A stretch of 5,702 nucleotides of DNA from Congregibacter sp. (GTDB taxonomy: Bacteria; Pseudomonadota; Gammaproteobacteria; Pseudomonadales; Halieaceae). This document shows, one piece after another, positions 1-5,064 of the stretch (positions within the stretch are counted from its first letter, which is position 1; each line of letters begins with the position of its first letter). The stretch lies in NCBI GenBank assembly GCA_013911345.1, contig JACETJ010000100.1, forward strand, positions 1 through 5,702, read 5' to 3'. The notes under the pieces were generated by a model. That model saw nothing but the letters and a program-made list of their open reading frames with translations, was not told the DNA's origin and made no database searches. Position numbers and translations under genes: made by a program.

Positions 1-1
1 C

Positions 2-139
2 CGCCGTCTTACAAGGGATCTCTGTGATTTTATTGTCAGATTGCCGATGGCAGGATCGGTCTCAAGTCTGAATGTGTCGGTCGCGGCGGGGGTGTGTCTG
101 TTCGAGGCGGTCAGGCAGCGTAGCGCCCACAAGGCGTAA
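2..139 (+). CDS. rlmB: RlmB, 23S rRNA (guanosine-2'-O)-methyltransferase, C-terminal fragment
   Basis: The reading frame starting at base 2 is open from the window edge to TAA at 137-139 and gives the last 45 residues of a SpoU/TrmH-family methyltransferase. The stretch [20 protein letters not shown] (fragment residues 14-33), followed by FEAVRQR, is the C-terminal knot motif that binds S-adenosylmethionine, and it closely matches the end of E. coli RlmB as I remember it. RlmB methylates the ribose of a guanosine (G2251 in E. coli numbering) in the 23S rRNA peptidyl-transferase region. The 5' part of the gene lies outside the window. rlmB directly upstream of rpsF is the order known in Pseudomonas and other gammaproteobacteria. 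A paralogous TrmH-like enzyme is possible, but motif and context both favour RlmB. Confidence 0.93.
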   Translation, partial: RRLTRDLCDFIVRLPMAGSVSSLNVSVAAGVCLFEAVRQRSAHKA

Positions 140-169
140 CGGCGCGAAATCAGATGCCAAATTGCCACG

Positions 170-198
170 TTGCAAAGCGACAAAGGCCTTTGTAGACT
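170..198 (+). promoter_or_regulatory. Candidate sigma70 promoter of the rpsF operon
   Basis: TTGCAA at 170-175 and TAGACT at 193-198 are separated by exactly 17 bases. Each matches the sigma70 consensus at four of six positions. The bases after the -10 box (GCGCCCCT) form a GC-rich discriminator, a feature of stringently controlled ribosomal promoters. The site lies just after the rlmB stop codon and would leave a leader of about 85 bases before rpsF. This is read by eye; no transcription start is known. Confidence 0.6.
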
Positions 199-240
199 GC
201 GCCCCTCAAAATTTGGTCGGGTCTTGAAAATGGGCCCATC

Positions 241-284
241 CTCCTTGCCACACCGCGTGACGGGTGGCTCTAAACCATAGGGAG
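241..284 (+). promoter_or_regulatory. Structured rpsF leader, candidate S6:S18 autoregulatory element
   Basis: Three nested helices can be drawn. GCCAC (247-251) pairs with GTGGC (264-268). Inside it CCG (253-255) pairs with CGG (261-263), with A252 bulged and a five-base loop CGTGA. Outside it CTCCTT (241-246) pairs with AGGGAG (279-284), with one G-U pair, and AGGGAG is the rpsF Shine-Dalgarno. A closed form would hide the ribosome site. In many bacteria the S6:S18 complex is known to bind a CCG-containing hairpin in its own rpsF leader, and an ACCG stretch (252-255) lies in this hairpin. Identity with that known motif is inferred. A 10-base palindrome, ATGGGCCCAT, lies just upstream at 230-239. 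Confidence 0.5.
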
Positions 285-291
285 TACGCGA

Positions 292-768
292 GTGCGACAC
301 TACGAAGTTGTGTTCATGGTCCATCCGGACCAGTCAGAACAAGTCCCCGGAATGATTGAGCGATATAGCAACGTCATCACAAAAGATGGCGGGACTGTGC
401 ATCGTCTGGAAGACTGGGGTCGACGTCAGTTGGCCTATCACATCAATAAAATCCACAAGGCGCATTACGTGTTGATGAACGTCGAAGCCTCCAATGAGGC
501 GATGGAAGAGTTAACCACGACCTTCCGTTATAACGACGCCGTCATTCGCAACCTCGTCATTCGCCGTGACGAACCTGCGCTCGATGAGTCCCTCATCATG
601 AAGGCCGAGCGCGAAGACAAGGAGCGCAAGGCCCGTTATCAGGAGCGTCAGGACAACGACGCCCGCCGTGCGTCGGCCGAGAAGGCCGAGGCACCTGCTC
701 AGGAAGAGGCGCCGGAGCCCGTTGCCGAGGAGCCGGAAGCAGCCACTGAAGAAACGACCGAGGAATAA
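292..768 (+). CDS. rpsF: 30S ribosomal protein S6 (bS6)
   Basis: The product is S6, a small-subunit protein that binds the 16S central domain as a heterodimer with S18. The first 95 residues are the ferredoxin-like S6 fold, with recognisable [28 protein letters not shown] (40-53) and [12 protein letters not shown] (81-92). Translation starts at GTG 292, seven bases after AGGGAG at 279-284. At 158 residues it is longer than the roughly 131-135 of E. coli because of a charged tail from about residue 103: first Arg/Lys/Glu-rich, then Ala/Pro/Glu-rich, ending in Glu-Glu. E. coli S6 also ends in encoded glutamates, which RimK extends; whether that happens here is unknown. It is the first gene of the ribosomal operon, and only three bases separate its stop from rpsR, so there is no room for priB. 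Confidence 0.98.
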   Translation: MRHYEVVFMVHPDQSEQVPGMIERYSNVITKDGGTVHRLEDWGRRQLAYHINKIHKAHYVLMNVEASNEAMEELTTTFRYNDAVIRNLVIRRDEPALDESLIMKAEREDKERKARYQERQDNDARRASAEKAEAPAQEEAPEPVAEEPEAATEETTEE

Positions 769-771
769 GCC

Positions 772-999
772 ATGTCACGTTTTTTTCGACGCAGAAAGTT
801 TTGCCGTTTCACTGCCGAGGGCGTGACCGAGATCGATTACAAGGATCTGGATACCCTCAAGCAGTATGTCTCTGAGACCGGCAAGATCGTACCGAGCCGG
901 ATTACCGGCACCAAGGCCAAGTATCAGCGGCAGCTCGCGACGGCGGTAAAGCGCGCGCGCTACCTTGCTCTACTGCCTTACACAGACGCTCATAACTAA
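772..999 (+). CDS. rpsR: 30S ribosomal protein S18 (bS18)
   Basis: This 75-residue protein is S18, the partner of S6 on the 30S platform, and it has the usual family length. [15 protein letters not shown] at the N terminus, then [33 protein letters not shown] and [15 protein letters not shown], are nearly identical to E. coli S18. The ATG at 772 is preceded by GAGGAA (760-765) inside the end of rpsF, at six bases spacing, so the two genes are probably translationally coupled and made in equal amounts. The stop is six bases before the next gene, indicating one transcript. Confidence 0.99.
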   Translation: MSRFFRRRKFCRFTAEGVTEIDYKDLDTLKQYVSETGKIVPSRITGTKAKYQRQLATAVKRARYLALLPYTDAHN

Positions 1000-1005
1000 G
1001 CGTTA

Positions 1006-1890
1006 ATGATGCGCGGCCTCGCTGAATTCATCATGCGCGGCCGGTGGCAGGCGCTCGGCATCGCGGTACTGGGGTCGGGCAGCCTGTTATTTGGCTGGAT
1101 CAGTGCGGCGGCCATCGCACTGGTCACCCTGAGAAAGGGGACAGCTTCCGGCGGGTGGTTGGCGCTGTGGGCTTTATTGCCCGCGGCGATCATCACAGCC
1201 ATGACCGGCGACACGGGTAGTGCCATGTTGTTGCTGGGAGCCTACGGTCTGGCAGTTGTCCTCCGGGAAAGCGTCAGCCTGTCATTGGCAGTCATGGCGA
1301 GCGTGCCGCTGGCACTGGTCAGTGGAATAGCGCTGACCCTGCTGAATGGCCCGTTTTTGGAGGACCTGGTGGCAACATTTAATCAGGCCCTCGCCCAGTT
1401 GGAGCAGGACCTCCAGCAAGAGGGTTCGGGAGAGTTGGCGTTCAACTCGCTGGCGGTCCCTCAGGTTGCAGCGTTGTTGGCAACGGGCAATGCGGTGATT
1501 GCCTTGCTCAGCCTGTTGCTGGGGCGTTACTGGCAGGCAGCCCTCTACAACCCGGGGGGATTTGGCGGCGAGTTTCGCGAGCTGAGGTTGCCTACTGGCG
1601 CCGTGATTGCCATGGCGCTCGCGGCAGCCGCATTGTGGTGGATGGGGCCCGATTGGCGGGTCTGGAGCGCGGCAGCGGTAATGCCGCTCACCATCGTAGG
1701 GTTTGCATTGGTGCATGCCTATGCAGCCCGGGCGAACAAAGGGGTCACTTGGTTGACTCTGATGTACGTGCTGTGGATCGTGCTCGATCCGGTGAAGTGG
1801 GTTTGGGTGGGATGTGTCTTGGTGGATGCATTCGCTGATTTTAGGGCCAGATGGGCGAGTCCCTCTGGCAAAGGCTCTGGCGGCGCCTAA
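1006..1890 (+). CDS. Polytopic inner-membrane protein, DUF2232-like, function unknown
   Basis: This 294-residue hydrophobic protein occupies the slot between rpsR and rplI where Pseudomonas-type genomes carry a DUF2232 membrane protein. Hydrophobic segments lie at about residues 17-40, 51-66, 72-86, 90-113, 151-173, 197-213, 218-239 and 247-272, suggesting seven or eight membrane passes. A polar stretch at 117-145 (with [13 protein letters not shown]) probably forms a loop or amphipathic helix. [19 protein letters not shown] (173-191) looks like the conserved core motif of this family, though I match it from memory. There is no cleavable signal peptide and no catalytic motif I recognise. Two ATGs are adjacent (1006 and 1009); the first is taken. 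No strong Shine-Dalgarno is visible, so initiation may depend on coupling to rpsR, which ends six bases upstream. No function should be assigned beyond an integral membrane protein cotranscribed with ribosomal genes. Confidence 0.85.
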   Translation: MMRGLAEFIMRGRWQALGIAVLGSGSLLFGWISAAAIALVTLRKGTASGGWLALWALLPAAIITAMTGDTGSAMLLLGAYGLAVVLRESVSLSLAVMASVPLALVSGIALTLLNGPFLEDLVATFNQALAQLEQDLQQEGSGELAFNSLAVPQVAALLATGNAVIALLSLLLGRYWQAALYNPGGFGGEFRELRLPTGAVIAMALAAAALWWMGPDWRVWSAAAVMPLTIVGFALVHAYAARANKGVTWLTLMYVLWIVLDPVKWVWVGCVLVDAFADFRARWASPSGKGSGGA

Positions 1891-1937
1891 GCAGCCGAGC
1901 AGGAATCGATAGCAGTCGGCCGTTAACGCGGCCAGCA

Positions 1938-1946
1938 GAGGAAGGA
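1938..1946 (+). promoter_or_regulatory. Ribosome binding site that fixes the rplI start
   Basis: GAGGAAGGA precedes ATG 1950; the GAGG part (1938-1941) is spaced eight bases from the start. It selects the canonical L9 start over an in-frame ATG 99 bases upstream at 1851 that lies inside the preceding membrane gene. Confidence 0.8.
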
Positions 1947-1949
1947 ACG

Positions 1950-2399
1950 ATGGAAGTCATTTTGCTCGAAAACATTGGCAATCTCGGTGCGCTGGGCGAC
2001 AAGGTTGATGTGAAACCCGGTTACGGCCGTAATTTCCTGATCCCGCAGGGTAAGGCGGTACCGGCGACAGAAGACAACGTGGCTAAGTTTGAGGCCCGTC
2101 GTGCGGAGCTGGAAGCGGTAGCTGCAGAAACGCTGTCTGCCGCCGAGACGCGCGGCGAGGCGTTGGCCGCTCTGGGTGCGATCGAGATCGCGGCGACTGC
2201 TGGCGAGGAAGGCAAGCTGTTTGGTTCCGTGGGCACCCGGGATATTGCCGATGCACTGACCGCTGCTGGCTGCGAAGTCGACAAGGCGGAGGTGCGACTG
2301 CCTGAGGGCGTGATCCGCGAGCTCGGCGAGTTTGAGATCATGATTCAGGTCCATGCAGAGGTCTCGACTTCTGTTGCGATTCATATCGTCGCTGAATAA
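1950..2399 (+). CDS. rplI: 50S ribosomal protein L9 (bL9)
   Basis: With the ATG at 1950 the protein has 149 residues, the same length as E. coli L9. The N-terminal rRNA-binding domain is clear: [19 protein letters not shown], then [20 protein letters not shown] (21-40). A charged, Ala/Glu-rich helix (about 43-75) links it to the C-terminal domain, which has [19 protein letters not shown] (85-103) and ends in VAE. L9 binds near the base of the L1 stalk on 23S rRNA and influences frame maintenance and neighbouring-ribosome contacts. The gene lies 59 bases after the membrane gene in the same operon and has its own strong Shine-Dalgarno. Confidence 0.98.
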   Translation: MEVILLENIGNLGALGDKVDVKPGYGRNFLIPQGKAVPATEDNVAKFEARRAELEAVAAETLSAAETRGEALAALGAIEIAATAGEEGKLFGSVGTRDIADALTAAGCEVDKAEVRLPEGVIRELGEFEIMIQVHAEVSTSVAIHIVAE

Positions 2400-2405
2400 T
2401 GCCCT

Positions 2406-2423
2406 GCGGGGCTCCCGCCCCGC
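2406..2423 (+). terminator. GC-rich hairpin after rplI, possible weak terminator or attenuator
   Basis: GCGGGG (2406-2411) and CCCCGC (2418-2423) form a perfect six-pair stem around the six-base loop CTCCCG, starting seven bases after the rplI stop. No run of T follows directly; the nearest is TTTTT at 2445-2449. It is therefore not a textbook intrinsic terminator and may instead pause polymerase, protect the 3' end, or reduce read-through into dnaB. Confidence 0.45.
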
Positions 2424-2479
2424 GTAATACCCTCGGCGTCCCGGTTTTTGGCGGCGCCAACCCTCAGCACAGATCTTTT

Positions 2480-2509
2480 CTGGCAGTTCTCCTCGGTCGC
2501 GGGTAATCT
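2480..2509 (+). promoter_or_regulatory. Possible sigma70 promoter for dnaB
   Basis: CTGGCA (2480-2485) and TAATCT (2504-2509) are 18 bases apart, with four of six matches to each consensus. The site lies in the 185-base gap between rplI and dnaB, after the GC-rich hairpin, where a separate helicase promoter would be useful. Matches this good occur by chance, so the call is tentative. The rest of the gap shows only short inverted repeats (TTGGC/GCCAA at 2448-2460; GTGCC/GGCAC at 2545-2568), to which I assign no function. Confidence 0.3.
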
Positions 2510-2572
2510 AATCGGCCGGGCGGCGTTTATGCATCGATGATTCGGTGCCACCCCGGCTGATCAGGCACAGAA

Positions 2573-2577
2573 TAAGG
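2573..2577 (+). promoter_or_regulatory. Ribosome binding site supporting the TTG start of dnaB
   Basis: TAAGG lies seven bases before TTG 2585. Its TAA is also an in-frame stop in the dnaB frame, so no start further upstream is possible. The next candidate, ATG at 2630, has only a weak GCGGA-like sequence upstream. Confidence 0.6.
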
Positions 2578-2584
2578 CGACACT

Positions 2585-3961
2585 TTGGAGTCGGTAAAAC
2601 CTCAGGATTCGGATATCTCGCGGATCCGCATGCAACCCCAGTCGGTCGAGGCGGAACGCTCGGTCATAGGGGGTATTTTGTTGGTACCCGAGAGCTGGGA
2701 CGTCATTGCCGAGCTGGTTGATGCCAGCGACTTTTATCGGCCTGAGCACCGGGCGATTTTCCGTCAGATCGCGATTCTGGTTGATCGTAACGAACCGATT
2801 GACGTCATCACCGTCGCCGATCGGCTACTGGCAACGGGCGAGCTGGACGCTGCTGGCGGCCATACCTATCTTGCAGATCTCGTCGAGCAGACGCCCACTG
2901 CCGCTAACGTTAGCGCCTATGCCCGTGCTGTTCGGGAGCGAGCGCTGCTCAGAAAGCTGATTGGTGCAGCGCAGGATATTGCGACCGCGGGTTTCAACCC
3001 GGAGGGTCGCAGTGCGGAAGAGCTAGTTGATGAAGCCGAGCGGCTCATCATGACGGTCTCGGAGAGCGGCCCGAAACTGGGTGGTCCTCGAGGCATGGCC
3101 CCGCTGCTAACGGGTGCGCTGGAGCGCATCGAAGAGCTCTACAACACGGGTGGTGACATCACCGGTCTTACCACCGGTTTCATTGATCTGGATAAGAAAA
3201 CCTCGGGTCTGCAGCCATCGGATCTGGTCATTGTGGCGGGTCGTCCCTCAATGGGTAAAACAAGTTTCGCCATGAATCTGGTCGAGAACGCTGCCGCACA
3301 CACGGAAAAGCCAATTCTCGTTTTCTCAATGGAAATGCCGGCGGAGCAATTGGTGGTGAGGATGATGTCCTCACTGGGCAAGATCGATCAGACGCGGCTG
3401 CGCACGGGCAAATTGCAGCAGGATGACTGGCCTAAGTTGTCGGCGGCGATGGCGAAGTTGAAAGAGACTACGATCTTTATTGATGACACGCCGGCGTTGA
3501 CGCCGACAGAGGTCAGGGCCAGGGCGCGCAGACTGTCGAGGGAGCATGGGGATCTGGCCATGATTATGGTGGATTACCTGCAGCTGATGCGTGTGGCTGG
3601 CGCTGGCGAGGGCCGTACAGCGGAGATTTCGGAAATCTCCCGAAACCTGAAAGCGATCGCCAAGGAATTCCGCTGTCCGGTGGTGGCACTGTCACAGTTA
3701 AATCGCGCGCTTGAGCAGCGACCCAACAAGCGCCCAGTGAACTCTGACCTGCGAGAGTCGGGTGCGATCGAGCAGGATGCCGATGTGGTGATGTTCATTT
3801 ATCGAGACGAGGTGTACCACGAGGATTCGCCAGATAAAGGGGTGGCCGAGCTCATTATCGGCAAGCAACGAAACGGTCCAATCGGTACCTGCCGTCTGGC
3901 ATTTCAGGGTGAATTCACGCGGTTTGAAAATCTTGCCCGGGACGACTATGCCGGTTACTGA
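2585..3961 (+). CDS. dnaB: Replicative DNA helicase DnaB
   Basis: DnaB is the hexameric ATP-driven 5'-to-3' helicase that unwinds the lagging-strand template at the fork and recruits primase. At 458 residues it is close to the 471 of E. coli. The N-terminal helical domain (about 18-120) starts with QPQSVEAERSVIGGILL and contains NEPIDVITVADRL. A linker follows to the RecA-like C-terminal domain. Walker A is GRPSMGKT (219-226), the catalytic glutamate is in FSMEM (E250), Walker B is MIMVDYLQL (D330), ALSQLNR is at 368-374, and the arginine-finger region is KQRNG (427-431). No intein or frameshift is seen and all motifs are intact. The start is TTG, chosen from the Shine-Dalgarno, the upstream in-frame stop and the family N-terminal length; the rare start codon may limit expression. 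A helicase needs a loader, and a candidate lies convergently 425 bases downstream. Confidence 0.98.
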   Translation: MESVKPQDSDISRIRMQPQSVEAERSVIGGILLVPESWDVIAELVDASDFYRPEHRAIFRQIAILVDRNEPIDVITVADRLLATGELDAAGGHTYLADLVEQTPTAANVSAYARAVRERALLRKLIGAAQDIATAGFNPEGRSAEELVDEAERLIMTVSESGPKLGGPRGMAPLLTGALERIEELYNTGGDITGLTTGFIDLDKKTSGLQPSDLVIVAGRPSMGKTSFAMNLVENAAAHTEKPILVFSMEMPAEQLVVRMMSSLGKIDQTRLRTGKLQQDDWPKLSAAMAKLKETTIFIDDTPALTPTEVRARARRLSREHGDLAMIMVDYLQLMRVAGAGEGRTAEISEISRNLKAIAKEFRCPVVALSQLNRALEQRPNKRPVNSDLRESGAIEQDADVVMFIYRDEVYHEDSPDKGVAELIIGKQRNGPIGTCRLAFQGEFTRFENLARDDYAGY

Positions 3962-3966
3962 TTTGG

Positions 3967-3990
3967 CGTGCCCGCCTTATCGCGGGTGCG
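3967..3990 (+). terminator. Hairpin between dnaB and the HPt gene, uncertain terminator
   Basis: CGTGCCCGC (3967-3975) pairs with GCGGGTGCG (3982-3990) over nine pairs, two of them G-U, with loop CTTATC. It starts six bases after the dnaB stop. No T run follows, so it may be a leaky terminator or a 3'-end stabiliser rather than a complete stop. Confidence 0.35.
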
Positions 3991-4007
3991 TCTGAGATGT
4001 TCTCGGC

Positions 4008-4361
4008 ATGAACCAGATTCCCGCGCCCATTGATTTTGCCGCTTTACTCGACATGCTCGGTGGCGATCAGCGAATCGTCGCTACCGTGCTCTCCAAGTTC
4101 GTCGGTGAACTGGCCACGGATGTTGCCGCCAGTGAACAGGCAAATATCGATGATGACGCCGAGGCACTGAGGCAGATCGCGCATCGCATCAAGGGCACTA
4201 GCGCCAATTTACATGCGCTCATGCTGTCGGCAGCCGCACGTGAGCTAGAGCAGGCGTGCACCGAGGCCGACGCTTCCCTGATGACGATCAAGCAGCGTGT
4301 GATGTCAGATCAGGCGCGTTTGGTGCAAGACGCGATCGCAATGTGGGGCGCCGAGAGCTGA
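4008..4361 (+). CDS. Stand-alone histidine phosphotransfer (HPt) domain protein
   Basis: The 117-residue, all-helical-looking product is one HPt domain, a module that carries phosphate between receiver domains in multistep phosphorelays. The diagnostic motif is AHRIKGTSANLHA (58-70), with H59 as the expected phosphorylated histidine, the following lysine and glycine (K62, G63), and the small residues needed at the helix packing face. LGGDQRIVATVLSKFV before it and AARELEQACTEAD after it fit the usual first and last helices of the four-helix bundle. No receiver, kinase or output domain is attached, and no histidine kinase or response regulator lies in the window, so its partners are unknown. 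Translation starts at ATG 4008, 46 bases after dnaB, with only a weak GAG upstream. It may be cotranscribed with dnaB. A link to replication control is suggested by position only. Confidence 0.85.
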   Translation: MNQIPAPIDFAALLDMLGGDQRIVATVLSKFVGELATDVAASEQANIDDDAEALRQIAHRIKGTSANLHALMLSAAARELEQACTEADASLMTIKQRVMSDQARLVQDAIAMWGAES

Positions 4362-4386
4362 GAGCCGAGCGCTTAGGCGGGATTGA
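4362..4386. other. Convergent intergenic gap, no clear terminator
   Basis: Only 24-25 bases separate the stop of the HPt gene from the stop of the oppositely oriented lambda-P-like gene. I see short GC-rich repeats but no stem followed by a T run on either strand. Transcripts from the two sides may therefore overlap. Confidence 0.5.
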
Positions 4387-5064
4387 TCAAAGACCGATTT
4401 CTTTTCTTAGCCGCGCGAGATGCGTGACCTGCTCTTCCGCGCTGGGTTCTTCCTCAGTGGGTGCGGCTAGCGTAACCCGCTCAGGACCCTCCAACACTTC
4501 ACCGCGAGCAGCTCGACTGACCCACCGCTCGTAGTGTTCTCGATAGACGGGCCAGGTTTTTGATTCCCGCTCATTCGCTAGAAAAAACCAATCGCTGTCT
4601 CGCCCGGCAAGATAGACCGCCGGGTGTTGCCACGCCGCATCCGTTTTGGGCGAGGGCGCCAGACATGCTTGTCGGTAGGCGTCGTAGGGCGAGGGGAGGC
4701 CCAAATCACTCAGACAGTGCCGACATGCTTCGATCATACGATTCAACGTGGGCAAATAGTCGCTGTGCTCGATGGCGTGTTGCGCGGCGCGCAGTATGAC
4801 CGCAGTGGGATAGGCGTCGAGCGCCTCAAGCCAAAGCCGTTTGACCTGGCTTACCTGCTCGGCATCGGACCAGGCCGCGTAATATTGGTTGTGGTAGTTC
4901 AACCGAAAGAGCGCGAAAACCTGATTGATCGCCTCGACCAGCTGCGAGTCCGGCGGTGCTCCCGGATCAGTTGGCCCAGCTGGTGTCGGTGAGGTCGTCG
5001 CTGAGACTTCGGTCTTTTGAGCGATGGCCGCCGCCAGCGCCGCCGCGTCCTGTTTCTCCGCCAT
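4387..5064 (-). CDS. dopE: Lambda P-like putative replicative helicase loader
   Basis: This 225-residue product resembles the replication protein P of lambda, which binds DnaB and brings it to the origin. After an Ala/Pro/Thr-rich N-terminal tail (1-40) comes QLVEAINQVFALFRLNY (41-57), matching the QIINGVFSQL region of P. VKRLWLEAL (74-82) matches its RRQWVLAF, YLPTLNRMIEACR (103-115) its PFLPSPGQFVAWCR, GLPSPYDAY (122-130) its GLP-containing segment, RWVSRAARGEVLEGPE (180-195) its ARINRGEAIPEP, and LARLRKEIGL (216-225) its IAEIKAKFGL. These comparisons are from memory. No Walker motif is present, so it is unrelated to the AAA+ loaders DnaC/DnaI. The symbol follows a published name for domesticated lambda P genes, as I recall it. 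The start at 5064 is preferred for its GGAG; ATG 5076 is in frame but poorly supported. The gene overlaps the DnaT-like gene upstream and converges on the dnaB/HPt genes. No phage structural genes are nearby, which favours domestication. Confidence 0.75.
   Translation of the reverse strand: MAEKQDAAALAAAIAQKTEVSATTSPTPAGPTDPGAPPDSQLVEAINQVFALFRLNYHNQYYAAWSDAEQVSQVKRLWLEALDAYPTAVILRAAQHAIEHSDYLPTLNRMIEACRHCLSDLGLPSPYDAYRQACLAPSPKTDAAWQHPAVYLAGRDSDWFFLANERESKTWPVYREHYERWVSRAARGEVLEGPERVTLAAPTEEEPSAEEQVTHLARLRKEIGL

Noticed and set aside
1282..1716. Minus-strand open frame inside the membrane gene
   Set aside because: The translation is Gln/Arg/His-rich low-quality sequence typical of the complement of a hydrophobic gene; no ribosome site or family resemblance.
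1851..1949. An N-terminal extension of L9 from the in-frame ATG at 1851
   Set aside because: L9 has its canonical 149-residue length and [10 protein letters not shown] start from ATG 1950, which carries a strong Shine-Dalgarno; the extension overlaps the membrane gene and has no family counterpart.
1923..2384. Minus-strand open frames opposite rplI
   Set aside because: They are shadows of a highly conserved ribosomal gene, with compositionally biased products and no motifs.
2400..2584. A replication origin or DnaA boxes next to dnaB
   Set aside because: No TTATCCACA-like boxes or AT-rich unwinding tract are visible in this gap or elsewhere in the window; replication genes alone do not indicate oriC.
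4624..4992. Plus-strand open frame opposite the lambda-P-like gene
   Set aside because: It has no recognisable motif, is rich in Arg/Val as expected for an antisense shadow, and lies opposite a gene with clear family motifs.
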